Under the pieces are notes generated by a model that did not search any database, was not told the DNA's origin, and was given only the letters and a program-made list of their open reading frames with translations. DNA of 30,207 bases. It comes from JANOBD01 sp031411495 (GTDB lineage Bacteria > Planctomycetota > Phycisphaerae > Tepidisphaerales > Tepidisphaeraceae). This document shows positions 1 through 7,678 of this stretch, one piece after another; the first letter of the stretch is position 1; every line of letters begins with the position of its first letter. A program made the translations under genes and the position numbers. Location of the stretch: assembly GCA_031411495.1 (NCBI GenBank), contig JANOBD010000037.1, positions 1 to 30,207 of the forward strand, read 5' to 3'.

Positions 1-1
1 C

Positions 2-283
2 TGGAGCAGCGGGGACACGAACTACGACGGGGTGACGAACTTCGATGATCTGCTGGTCCTGGCGCAACACTACGGGATGAGCGTGCTGGCGAGCGGCGAT
101 CTGGGCACCGACGCGTCGCTGCAGGCGAGCTTCGCCGCCGACTGGACATTCGCACGATCGCTCGTCCCGGAACCAGCCATGATGTCGCTACTCGCAAGCA
201 TCGCACTCGGTCTGGGTCAGCGTTCAAGGCGATCGTGCTGTCCTCGGCGATCGCCAGATTCATCGGCGGTGACGAGCAAGTAA
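2..283 (+). CDS. C-terminal part of a secreted dockerin-like / PEP-CTERM protein (5' end outside window)
   Basis: The reading frame is open from the window edge, so the N-terminus is missing. The first residues form the second half of a dockerin-like pair (G-D-T-N-Y-D-G followed by FDDLLVLAQHYG), a Ca-loop and helix also seen at the end of the large protein at 22205-25870. After a linker comes VPEPAMMSLLASIALGLG and then a basic RSRR. This is the three-part PEP-CTERM signal (PEP motif, hydrophobic helix, Arg cluster) that in this family directs export and exosortase processing. The tail is odd: about 15 residues follow the Arg cluster, where these proteins usually end within a few residues, so a small frameshift near the end is possible. 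Function of the missing body is unknown. Confidence 0.75.
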   Translation, partial: WSSGDTNYDGVTNFDDLLVLAQHYGMSVLASGDLGTDASLQASFAADWTFARSLVPEPAMMSLLASIALGLGQRSRRSCCPRRSPDSSAVTSK

Positions 284-667
284 TTGGGGAGCACGGCGCG
301 AGGTGGGTGATCGGTGCGAATTGGAAAGCACGTTAGTCGGTTGAGTTCATGATGAGGATTGGCTCGTGGGCCTTCCCGAGGAGATCCATTTTCCTTTCGC
401 GACAGAGAAAGACGAATCAACCCGATGTTGCCGTAAGATCAGCATTGCTCATGATCGCGATCACCGCCGCCTTGAACGCTTCGGCGAGCTTCGGCGATGC
501 GTAGATCTCTTCCACCAACTCACTTGGCGAGCTGTGGGCAAGGCGTTTTGCAGGGTGTTCAAATCGCTCTGATTGTCGGGGGATTCGGTGAGTCTCCATC
601 GGTTTTCGAAACCGGCGCGAAATGGTTGATTTCGTTTATCTCGAACTGTGGCTGCATGCGAGCGTGA
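284..667. other. Stretch with no convincing gene
   Basis: This stretch is less GC-rich than the rest of the window and holds only short frames. The best is a 60-codon minus-strand frame at 417-599 containing SELVEEIYASPKLAEAFKAAVIAIM, which is amphipathic and could be a remnant helix. It lacks a visible ribosome binding site. I see no RNA gene or terminator. It lies downstream of the broken minus-strand frames at 668-1377 and may be decayed coding DNA of the same origin. Confidence 0.4.
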
Positions 668-892
668 TCAACACCGTACAACTCCTTGCCGGAAGATGTG
701 GCCAGAGTCGCTGAATTTCTTCGAGTTCGAAATTGCTGTTTTCGGATGTTGCCCCGGTATCACCGAACGCTTTCGCTTTGTCGCCGGTAACGCGAATTGA
801 TACGCGGCCAACCGCGCCCATTCGCGTTCATCCAAACGCGGCCCATTCAGGCAGCGGCGGTACGGCATGATCTGTTCCCTCAATCGGCTCAT
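668..892 (-). CDS. Hypothetical small protein (possibly decayed)
   Basis: A 74-codon frame starts with an ATG overlapping the stop of the frame at 889-1155 (ATGA overlap), which suggests translational coupling. The first ~35 residues (MPYRRCLNGPRLDEREWARLAAYQF) look protein-like. The rest is rich in Lys/Ser and less convincing, while another minus-strand frame over 636-821 reads more plausibly there (NFELEEIQRLWPHL). A frameshift between the two is possible. No family is recognised. It belongs to a run of small minus-strand frames diverging from the methyltransferase at 1508. Confidence 0.3.
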   Translation of the reverse strand: MSRLREQIMPYRRCLNGPRLDEREWARLAAYQFALPATKRKRSVIPGQHPKTAISNSKKFSDSGHIFRQGVVRC

Positions 893-1155
893 GCACCTTT
901 TGGCGCAGCATCAAACGCCGGAAAATGCCTGAGCGGGAAATCCAATCCGAGAAGGTCCTCCTCGCAGGGAATCCGCTCGCCCGCGCCACCGAGAAGCAGT
1001 TCGACCTGGCGGGCGATGATGACGAGACGGGTTGCCGCGCATTCCAAAACGTAGCGAAATTCGTCGTTGATGGTCCGAATGTCTTCGACGGTCGATCGGG
1101 CCTCGGCGATCAGGAGACCATACGTGGTGCTATACGAAACCGGCGCCTGTGCCGT
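889..1155 (-). pseudogene. Open frame without a start codon, separated from 1156-1377 by one in-frame TAA
   Basis: An 88-codon open frame follows directly, in the same frame, after the TAA of the reading frame at 1156-1377. It contains no ATG, GTG or TTG near its beginning. Its sequence looks coding: GLLIAEARSTVEDIRTINDEF and VLECAATRLVIIARQVELLL are regular amphipathic helices with GC-rich third positions. The simplest reading is that 889-1377 was one gene of about 161 residues interrupted by a nonsense change, or a sequencing error at 1156-1158. Function is unknown. Confidence 0.35.
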
Positions 1156-1377
1156 TTATTCATAGGTCCTGCCCAGCGCGTACAGAAGTTCGAACGCTCT
1201 TTCGTCCGGCAACGGGCGCTTCGTACGAGCCGTGACCAAGACCTGTTCGTCCTGTCCGCCGAAATCGACGGTTGTCGGGATGAGATACCCGAAGCCGTTG
1301 ATGTCGAAGGACATCCGATGCTGGCGACCGTCGCTGCCAAATTTGGCGATCAATTTTGATGCTTTAGTAATTGTCAT
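1156..1377 (-). CDS. Hypothetical small protein, 73 residues
   Basis: Starts at the ATG read from 1377 (MTITKASKLIAKFG) and ends at a TAA. It has a compact mixed strand pattern (RMSFDINGFGYLIPTTVDFGG, EQVLVTARTKRPLP) and a closing helix (DERAFELLYALGRTYE). The frame continues as good-looking coding sequence past the stop, so it may be the first half of a broken gene. It diverges from the methyltransferase at 1508, leaving 130 bases for control of both. No family is recognised. Confidence 0.45.
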   Translation of the reverse strand: MTITKASKLIAKFGSDGRQHRMSFDINGFGYLIPTTVDFGGQDEQVLVTARTKRPLPDERAFELLYALGRTYE

Positions 1378-1495
1378 GATCACTTGTCGGCCGGCTCGAA
1401 AGCTCGCGCACAGGCCGACACTCCGAGATGGACGGAGAATCGGCGCGGGCGTTGGCGGAAGACTCTGCGTAATCACTCTGGGTCGGCGGTTGCGG

Positions 1496-1501
1496 TAGAA
1501 T
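1496..1501 (+). promoter_or_regulatory. Possible -10 element placing the transcript start at the methyltransferase ATG
   Basis: TAGAAT lies 7 bases before the ATG at 1508 and fits a -10 hexamer. No good -35 and no Shine-Dalgarno sequence are visible. If it is used, the mRNA would be leaderless or nearly so. Confidence 0.25.
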
Positions 1502-1507
1502 GCATGC

Positions 1508-2833
1508 ATGCCAGATGACGTGAGCATTCGCGACGACGGCCGAGTCTCTACGCCAGGCCGTACCACCGAACTTGGACGATCCGCTCGCTATCTCGCCCGC
1601 AATTCGAAATCCCGTCTGGCATCGCCACTGGCCGCCCGCTGCTTGGAGAAGTACCAGTACGTCTCCTCTATCGAGCGCTCGGCCAAGCTGCTCCGCGGCG
1701 ACCTGCTCGTTGAACTCATCGACGTTCATGGCCTGCGTGCGATCGACATCGCTCGGCGGACCGGCGAGCGGCCGAGCGATCTGTCGGAGATGTACGCGGT
1801 GTCGCGGGTTTTCCCCCGAGGCGGGCGGCCGATCAACGCGGTCTTTAATCACTTGCTGCTGGCGACGCGCGTGCTCAAGCGATTCCGACAACTCGCGTTC
1901 CCGCCGGCGGAGGTGCTGGAGGAGATTGCGCGGGCCGGGCTGACGCAGCACCGCGATGTGACCCGGCACTTCGATCGACTCGCGCGCGAGAATCTCGCTC
2001 AGAAACAGGGCCGCCTGCTGTTGCAGTCGGCATCTGCGCAAGTCGGAGATGAATCGCTCATCAATCGAGCTCACCACGCCCTGCTCCAGGAATTGCGGAC
2101 GCGATTTGCGGATCGGTCGATCCAGATCCTGAGTATCGACCCGCCGTATGTGTTCCAGCGCGAAGGCGGCACCTACGCGTCTCGGTCGGCGAGCAGTCTG
2201 GAGTGCGATGCGGGTGATGACCCGGCCGCCGCGATCGGGCTCGTCGTCGATCTCCTGCGCGACTGGCAGCCGAAGCTGGCGATCGGCGGCGTCGTCTTGC
2301 TCTGGCAGCCCTGGCAGTCGCTGCTGGCGCCGATCGCGTCGGCCGCCGCCGCGCAGGGATGGGCGATCACCGGTCCGGTCATCTGGGACAAGGGCCGGCC
2401 GCAGCCGGGGCGGTTCGATTCGCCGTACAGCGTCCAAGGCGAGTTTTTGTGGGTGCTGCATCGCGCGGGTGATCGCCTGATTGATCACGACACCGGATCG
2501 CGGCGGATGATTCTGCACCACTCGCCGGCGAGCTTTCCCCGCGCGATTCGGAATCAGTTGCATGCGTTCGAGAAGCCCGTCGATCTCAACGAGCATCTGG
2601 TTCGCAAGCACAGCCGTACCGGCGACCTTATCGTCGACGCGTGCGGCTGCACCGGCTCGATGAGCCTGGCGGCGATGAACATGGGGCGGCGATGGGTCTA
2701 CATCGAGAGCAATCGAGCGAACTTTGAGTTGGGTGCGGGTCAACTCGCGGCCGCTTGCGCGGCCATCCCCGCGGGGGACGAAGGTGCCAGGGATGCCAAC
2801 CGTGGGCCGGCGGCCGCCGATCAGTTCGGCTAA
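1508..2833 (+). CDS. DNA N6-adenine/N4-cytosine methyltransferase, beta-type motif order, with a putative HTH N-terminus
   Basis: The 441-residue protein carries the amino-methyltransferase catalytic motif IV as DPPY at residues 211-214 and the SAM-binding motif I late, as DACGCTGS at 377-384, just after H-x-F-E-K-P-V. The order IV - target region - I is that of the beta class. Motif I departs from the usual D-P-F-x-G-S-G, with two Cys. The first ~190 residues are not methyltransferase-like; residues ~74-100 (LRAIDIARRTGERPSDLSEMY) look like a helix-turn-helix as in ParB/KorB-like proteins. No restriction endonuclease is next to it, so it is an orphan enzyme of the kind common on phages and integrative elements. 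The start is the first ATG of the frame; no Shine-Dalgarno site supports it, and a later start is possible. Confidence 0.8.
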   Translation: MPDDVSIRDDGRVSTPGRTTELGRSARYLARNSKSRLASPLAARCLEKYQYVSSIERSAKLLRGDLLVELIDVHGLRAIDIARRTGERPSDLSEMYAVSRVFPRGGRPINAVFNHLLLATRVLKRFRQLAFPPAEVLEEIARAGLTQHRDVTRHFDRLARENLAQKQGRLLLQSASAQVGDESLINRAHHALLQELRTRFADRSIQILSIDPPYVFQREGGTYASRSASSLECDAGDDPAAAIGLVVDLLRDWQPKLAIGGVVLLWQPWQSLLAPIASAAAAQGWAITGPVIWDKGRPQPGRFDSPYSVQGEFLWVLHRAGDRLIDHDTGSRRMILHHSPASFPRAIRNQLHAFEKPVDLNEHLVRKHSRTGDLIVDACGCTGSMSLAAMNMGRRWVYIESNRANFELGAGQLAAACAAIPAGDEGARDANRGPAAADQFG

Positions 2834-2920
2834 CCCGAATCCGCGGGCTGGCGCCAAGGTGACGCGCTGATCTTCTCCGCGGGCACGGTCAGGCGGACGG
2901 GCAATCGCCCCGCCTGACGC

Positions 2921-3217
2921 TCACTTCGGCTTGGTTTCCGCGCGGCCGACTCGTACCATCGCGGCGATGCCCGACTGCATCGCTAGAGACAACTCAGGCC
3001 ACGCCGCGATGATCTCGGCCAGCGTCGGATCGGTGAGGGCCGTCTCACTGGAGGCGACCGTTTGGACGGGTTCTGTTCGCCCCATTTCGCTGCGGTCCGT
3101 ACTGCGGTTGGCCCCGCTCGTAAGTACTGAATGAATCGGTTCTAGCGAGGTATTTTGGAGTGCACCATAGTCTTCCAAGCTGAATGTTGAGGGTTCGAAC
3201 CCCTTCACCCGCTTTTC
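2921..3217 (-). pseudogene. Detached C-terminal tail, probably of a tyrosine recombinase, read antisense through a tRNA-Gly 3' end
   Basis: The frame reads EKRVKGFEPSTFSLEDYG antisense through the tRNA-Gly fragment at 3171-3213, then continues to a conserved-looking end (DPTLAEIIAAWPELSLAMQSGIAAMVRVG). Tails of this style, K-G-F-E-P-S-T-F followed by a short AWPxL helix, are known to me from integrase-like proteins whose 3' end overlaps a tRNA attachment core. No recombinase catalytic residues (R..HxxR..Y) precede it. The frame stays open to 3451, but that part reads as chance sequence. I infer that integration separated the tail from its body. The family assignment is from memory of the motif, not from a search. 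Confidence 0.45.
3171..3213 (+). other. tRNA-Gly(UCC) 3'-half fragment, candidate attR core
   Basis: The bases map onto tRNA positions 31-73: anticodon loop CTTCCAA with anticodon TCC at 3174-3176, anticodon stem 3' strand GCTGA, T-stem GAGGG / CCCTT around loop TTCGAAC, acceptor strand CACCCGC at 3206-3212 and discriminator T. Upstream there is no GCGGGTG acceptor strand and no D-arm, so it cannot fold as a full tRNA. A 3' half alone is the typical scar of an element integrated in a tRNA gene. No CCA is encoded. Confidence 0.75.
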
Positions 3218-3240
3218 AGTAACAGATCGCACCGATTCGC

Positions 3241-3265
3241 AATCGCCCGGACCAGCCGGGCGATT
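3241..3265 (+). terminator. Hairpin 28 bases after the tRNA-Gly fragment, probable terminator of the original tRNA gene
   Basis: AATCGCCCGG (3241-3250) and CCGGGCGATT (3256-3265) pair perfectly around a five-base loop, followed by TTGCATTT. The weak T-run makes it a moderate intrinsic terminator. Its place downstream of the tRNA fragment fits the chromosome side of an attR. Confidence 0.5.
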
Positions 3266-3470
3266 TGCATTTGATGGAAACTGTAAGTCATTGGCGACCT
3301 CCCGGCACCAATCCCGCACGGTTTCGCGTGCTTTAGCAGCCGTAGACGTGGCTGCTGCTACCGAGCGACGCGGCGATCTCCGCAGGCGCAGCGTCTGCCA
3401 GCGGCATTTATTTGTTGGCAGCTTCAGCATCCCGCATCCGAGTCTCCACAACCCTGCACCCGAAGTCGGC

Positions 3471-4697
3471 TCAAAGCCTCAACCGGACGCCCAACCTGAA
3501 AAGGCAGGCCGCGACGAGCGTGAGTATCAGCGCGACGCCGGCGCCTCGACAGCAGGCCCATCCGAACCCATGGGCACCAAGCCGCGCGTGCAAATCGAAA
3601 TGGGCCAGTGGCATGAGCCGGTGGCAAACCGATTGCAGGAGATAAATCATCAGCGCGGACGTGCCTGCCGCGCGAAGGAGCCACGCCCATCGCAGCCACC
3701 CGCGATCGTCGATCAGCCAGTAGAGCGGGATGAACAACACCACGGTCGCCGCAGCCGACAATAGCGCCCAGGAAGGCGTGGCCGCATCCTTGTTCAGCCC
3801 GTACAGCGGATAAAAGAGGGCCGCCGCCATCAGCAGCAGAACGGCCATCGCCGATGCGAAACCGAGCCGTCGCCTGGTGGTGGAAATGTCCGAGCCGGGC
3901 AACAAGATAGAGCCGAGCAACGCGCCGAGCACGGCAATCGCGCCATGCGACCCGATCTGAACGCCAAGATTCAGGTAGTCGGACCCGAACCAGTGATCGA
4001 GTCTTCCTTCGCGTTGAAGAATGAAAAGGAGCAGCAACATCGATTGGACGGCGACGAGGGCCGATCGGGCCCTGCCGGCCCCCAGCCAAGCCGTCGAAGC
4101 GGCGAGGTAAGCCCAGCCGAGAAGGCCGAGGATGCCCCACCAGTCGGTTTCCATCCAGCGTGAATGGGGTCCGCGGTAAAGGATAAAGAGCGCGGTCAGT
4201 CCCAGAGCGCCAACGGTTTTGGCGACGATCAGCGTGATGCGTCGCCGGCCCGGCTCGCGCGGAATCCACAAACAAAACAGGATCGCCGAAAGGAACGATA
4301 ACGCCGGCCAAAGTCCCTTCGGCCACGTCAGGCCTTGATCCGCCCGGCCCATATTCACCATGAACACGCCGACGGTGAGCAGCATCCCCCCGCGCAACAA
4401 GACGTGCGCGACCGTCCGCCAGATCGACACCCCACGCGCCCGTCGATTGTCGAGAGCTACGGGAATCGACATTCCCATCACGAATAGAAACGCCGGGAAA
4501 ACCCAATCGACAAAGGTCATGCCGTTGGCTTCGTACGGTTGGAAATGTTGTGACCACCACGGAGCCCCGCGGACGCCGCCGATATCATTCACGAACACCA
4601 TAACGAGCATGACGACGCCGCGCAAAGCATCGAGCGAATGCACGCGGCCAGAGGATCCGGGTCGAGCAAGCGCCTCGGCATTTGCCATCGTCCTCAT
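3471..4697 (-). CDS. Multi-pass membrane protein, heparan-alpha-glucosaminide N-acetyltransferase-like (DUF5009/COG4299 type)
   Basis: The 408-residue product begins, after a short tail, with RVHSLDALRGVVMLVMVFVND, the opening helix typical of this acyltransferase-3-like family, followed by FVDWVFPAFLFVMGMSIPVAL, the usual second helix. About ten to eleven hydrophobic segments span the protein, so it sits in the inner membrane. Members are thought to move acetyl or other acyl groups onto sugars of cell-surface polymers; the exact substrate cannot be told here. The start MRTMANAEA has an alternative Met three residues in. No Shine-Dalgarno site is clear. Downstream it faces the recombinase tail. 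I am sure of the membrane family type and unsure of the reaction. Confidence 0.8.
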   Translation of the reverse strand: MRTMANAEALARPGSSGRVHSLDALRGVVMLVMVFVNDIGGVRGAPWWSQHFQPYEANGMTFVDWVFPAFLFVMGMSIPVALDNRRARGVSIWRTVAHVLLRGGMLLTVGVFMVNMGRADQGLTWPKGLWPALSFLSAILFCLWIPREPGRRRITLIVAKTVGALGLTALFILYRGPHSRWMETDWWGILGLLGWAYLAASTAWLGAGRARSALVAVQSMLLLLFILQREGRLDHWFGSDYLNLGVQIGSHGAIAVLGALLGSILLPGSDISTTRRRLGFASAMAVLLLMAAALFYPLYGLNKDAATPSWALLSAAATVVLFIPLYWLIDDRGWLRWAWLLRAAGTSALMIYLLQSVCHRLMPLAHFDLHARLGAHGFGWACCRGAGVALILTLVAACLFRLGVRLRL

Positions 4698-4845
4698 TCC
4701 GTTGAAGACAGTGCCCGACTATACGAGGCGCCGTCCAAAGGGTGGAGCAAAGACCGACCCTGAATCCGTCGGTTGGTAAGTCATTGATGATCTAATGCTC
4801 GAAACAACACCCAAGACGCGTATCGCGTCTGCCGTGTCGCATGCG

Positions 4846-5088
4846 CTACCACTCCAGCAGGATCAGTGCCGAATGCAGATGCACGTGTGGCCCGATGACG
4901 GTCGCGACGCTGCTCCACTCGTGTAGCGCCGGGTCGATCAACTGCAGTCGCGACGTACACGGGCAACGCATCCCCCATTGCCGGTCACACGTCGGCGCGG
5001 TCGGGCCGTCGTGCGTCACCTGATGCGCGGCATCGTCGTAACCTCGGAGCTGGCAGTAACGGCAGGGAATGCGGGCGAGCCAGATCAT
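4846..5088 (-). CDS. Small Cys-rich hypothetical protein
   Basis: About 80 residues if translation begins at the ATG read from 5088; the frame is open further upstream to 5181, and a GTG lies two codons before, so the start is uncertain. Cys residues come in two clusters, C-R-Y-C near residue 9 and C-D-R-Q-W-G-M-R-C-P-C around residue 35, a spacing that suggests a structural zinc site. The C-terminal half (HEWSSVATVIGPHVHLHSALILLEW) looks like beta strands. It stands alone, 165 bases downstream of the PfkB gene. No family is recognised. Confidence 0.5.
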   Translation of the reverse strand: MIWLARIPCRYCQLRGYDDAAHQVTHDGPTAPTCDRQWGMRCPCTSRLQLIDPALHEWSSVATVIGPHVHLHSALILLEW

Positions 5089-5253
5089 GCCCACGGATGG
5101 TCCGGCGATGTGGGTGGTTGAACAAGCAACAGACTTACGCGCGCGGCGGGATTGCAAGGCAAAGTGATTCCTGCTCTCCATCTTCGACGTGTCAGCGGTG
5201 CTGTCGCGAATACCGGTAAAGCGGATTGCGGTCGGGGCAGACCCGGCTCGGCA

Positions 5254-6408
5254 TTACGCGCTGCGCGAAGCATCCTGCGGCCCGATTTTCAACGCGCCGG
5301 ACTTCTTCCAACCGCCGAGCTTCAATTTCGAGCCCAGCCACGGCCAGCCTTGATCCATGCGCTTCTGGATCGTGTTCCAGCGGGTGATCGCGCCGGTCGC
5401 GTCGGGCGCTTCGCAACAGGTCGCGCCGACCGCAGTGGACCACTGCAACGCTTCGAGCGGCCCCTTCCCTCGGAGCGCGGCGAGCAGGAATCCTGCGATG
5501 GTACAGTCGCCCGAACCGGTGGTGCCGATGACGCGGACCTTTCGACACGGGCAATACAGTTCGCGGCCAGCCCAGGCGGGGGCTCGATGGGCAAACACCG
5601 TTTCCGCGGCGGTGCGAAGATAGAGCCCCTGGTCGCCGAGCTTGATCATCACAGCGCCCGCCCCCATCTCCAGGCAACGATCGGAAAGCTCCGCGAGGAG
5701 TTCGCCGTCGACATCACGCGCCAGGTTGAAGCCGTTCCCGTTCCATTCCCGATATCTCGGGCGATCGAGCATGAACGTGAGTTCCTCGATGCTCGGGCAA
5801 AAGAGATCGACCCCCGGCAGCACGTTGCGGCAGATCTGTTTCCAGTTGGCTTTGCCGGACGCGCACTTTTCATCCGGCATGCACATGTCCAGGCTGGTGA
5901 TGACGCCGTGCGATCGGGCCAGTTCGAAGAGCGCTGCGAGTTCTCGCCCGCCGTTCTCGAACATGCGACCCATCATCGGCGGGTAGCCGAAATGGAACAT
6001 CGCCGCGCGGGACCAGTCGACGCCATTGAGATCCGCCGATTCGAAGCGGTCGTTCTCGCCGCTGCAGTGCAGGAATGAGCGGTCGACGCCGGGCGGCGAG
6101 ATCACGATCGAATAGCTCGTCGTCGCGTCCGCGCGGACGGCGATTGCACGCGAGAGGTCCGCCCGTTCGTTTTCGAGCGATGCCCGGATTTCGCGGCCGA
6201 ACGAATCGTCGCCGATCCGTCCGACGAGCTGAACCGCTGCGCCCAGGCGATGCAGTGCGATACCGGTGTTGGCGACAGCGCCGCCGGTCGCGAACTTCGC
6301 CGGGCCGATCTTGATCAGCTTGCCGGGTTCGATCCGCTGGGAGGTTTCAAAGGAGGGAAGGATGTCCAGGCAGATGTGACCCGCGACGACAATGTCCGTT
6401 CGTTTCAT
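5254..6408 (-). CDS. PfkB-family sugar kinase
   Basis: This 384-residue protein has the ribokinase-family substrate motif GGAVANTG at residues 42-49 and the anion-hole/catalytic motif as GTTGSGD at 295-301, where D301 is the expected base. The family usually has D-T-x-G-A-G-D, so the first Asp is Gly and an Ala is Ser here; the catalytic Asp is kept. The enzyme should phosphorylate a sugar or sugar-like alcohol with ATP in the cytoplasm. It starts 6 bases after the aldolase-like gene (6415-7563), so the two are almost certainly cotranscribed and act in one pathway, kinase then aldolase. A tail of ~60 residues rich in Lys/Trp after the last helix is longer than usual. The substrate cannot be read from sequence. 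Confidence 0.88.
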   Translation of the reverse strand: MKRTDIVVAGHICLDILPSFETSQRIEPGKLIKIGPAKFATGGAVANTGIALHRLGAAVQLVGRIGDDSFGREIRASLENERADLSRAIAVRADATTSYSIVISPPGVDRSFLHCSGENDRFESADLNGVDWSRAAMFHFGYPPMMGRMFENGGRELAALFELARSHGVITSLDMCMPDEKCASGKANWKQICRNVLPGVDLFCPSIEELTFMLDRPRYREWNGNGFNLARDVDGELLAELSDRCLEMGAGAVMIKLGDQGLYLRTAAETVFAHRAPAWAGRELYCPCRKVRVIGTTGSGDCTIAGFLLAALRGKGPLEALQWSTAVGATCCEAPDATGAITRWNTIQKRMDQGWPWLGSKLKLGGWKKSGALKIGPQDASRSA

Positions 6409-6414
6409 GCGCGC

Positions 6415-7563
6415 TCATCCCAGGATGCGGTTCCATTTTTCACGGTAACGTTTTACCGAAGGCGACTCATCGGCGCTGCTGGCCGGGGTCGGCATCGCCG
6501 GGACCTTCGCGGTCGTCTTGCCGTTGGCGCCGCCGTACGAACTGCCGCGCTTGGTGGCTTGAAGATCATCGGCGAGCGGACGCGTCGGGGAAATGCCGAG
6601 TTGAACCAGTGCGGCGTGATAAGAGCGGACGGCTTCGGCGGGATCGTTCAGTTCGCCATCGGCGATCCAGCGCAGGTGCTGGATGAACGTGGTCTGGTGT
6701 TCGGAGTTGTTGATCATGCGCCCGTAGAGGGCGGCACGCGCGCCGTGTTTCCTGGCTTCCCAGAGCTGAAAGAAAGCGTCAAAGGTGGTGCCGCTCGCGC
6801 CACCGAGGATGCCGGGAACCAGGTGCGGATCGTACGCCGCCAGCTCTTCCATCGCGGCGGGACCGTGGTAGGCGATCTTGAGGAAAACCGGGCGGCCCGG
6901 GGTCGCAACGCCGGCGAGCGTCCGCGCGATCAGGTCGTTGATGAACCGGCCCAGGTCGGCGGGACAGTGCTCGCCGCAGGCGTTCGGATCGAACACCTCG
7001 AGGAAGTGCCGAAAGCCTTTCGCCTCGGCTTCCTCGCGAAACGCGCTGTAGGCGTTGAGCGTGGCTGAATCGAACTCGACGTCGTTGTTGGGCGTGATGG
7101 AATACAAACCGAGATTCGCGCCCAGCTTTCGGTCAGATGCGCTGGGGTTGATCCGCCCGGCCTGGATGTGGTCGATCAATGCCGTGCGAAACGGCCGCGA
7201 AGGCGACTGTGCGTAGGTCCCGCCGGCGGGAAGGTGGATATCGGTGGTGTCGTTGGCGCGACACGCGGGCGTGATCGCCGTGCCATCGAAGAGACGTTCG
7301 CGCAGCGTCAGTTGTTCGCTGGTGCTCGTCGACATCAGGACGATGTCGACCAGGCCCTGACGAATGACCTGGCGGATCTGCTCGCGGTAGTCGGCCAGCG
7401 AGCGGCGCTTTTGCGTGGCCGGGTCGATGCCGGTGGCGGCCAAACCGGTGGCCATGTCGGCGTCTTTGGCATCGGCGAGGATAAACGCCTTGCTGCTGCC
7501 GGGATTCGCGTGGATCGACGCCAGTTTTTCATCGAGCGATTTGAGCATGTTCGTCGGCGTCAT
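6415..7563 (-). CDS. Class I aldolase-like protein (LacD / DeoC-type TIM barrel)
   Basis: The 382-residue product resembles tagatose-bisphosphate and related class I aldolases in its second half: RHFLEVFDPN, then GRPVFLKIAYHG where K229 sits at the place of the Schiff-base lysine, then VPGILGGASGTTFDAFFQLWEARKHGARAALYGR, matching the final barrel strands that bind phosphate. It is longer than LacD (about 325) because of an N-terminal region and a Ser/Pro-rich linker near residues 340-365. It is the first gene of a pair with the PfkB kinase at 5254. Such pairs occur in tagatose, inositol and sulfoquinovose breakdown, and no marker here decides between them. The catalytic Lys is assigned by pattern only. 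Confidence 0.65.
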   Translation of the reverse strand: MTPTNMLKSLDEKLASIHANPGSSKAFILADAKDADMATGLAATGIDPATQKRRSLADYREQIRQVIRQGLVDIVLMSTSTSEQLTLRERLFDGTAITPACRANDTTDIHLPAGGTYAQSPSRPFRTALIDHIQAGRINPSASDRKLGANLGLYSITPNNDVEFDSATLNAYSAFREEAEAKGFRHFLEVFDPNACGEHCPADLGRFINDLIARTLAGVATPGRPVFLKIAYHGPAAMEELAAYDPHLVPGILGGASGTTFDAFFQLWEARKHGARAALYGRMINNSEHQTTFIQHLRWIADGELNDPAEAVRSYHAALVQLGISPTRPLADDLQATKRGSSYGGANGKTTAKVPAMPTPASSADESPSVKRYREKWNRILG

Positions 7564-7678
7564 TGCACCACGTCGCGACTAAACCGCAAGTCCAAACCGC
7601 AAACTGTTGAATTAAACATGCGTGCAGCCGCCGACCCTCCCGCGGTCAGGTTCGACGCAATCACTCAAGGCTCCGCCC

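Noticed and set aside
1364..2857. 497-codon minus-strand frame over the methyltransferase gene
   Set aside because: It has no protein-like motifs and is the antisense of a gene with clear DPPY and SAM motifs; long antisense frames are expected in GC-rich DNA.
3120..3213. Functional tRNA-Gly gene
   Set aside because: Only positions 31-73 are present; the acceptor 5' strand and D-arm are missing, and the anticodon stem 5' strand is mismatched.
3218..3451. N-terminal half of the minus-strand frame containing the integrase tail
   Set aside because: The translation is irregular and rich in Arg/Ala without family motifs, and it lies on the inferred chromosome side of the attachment site.
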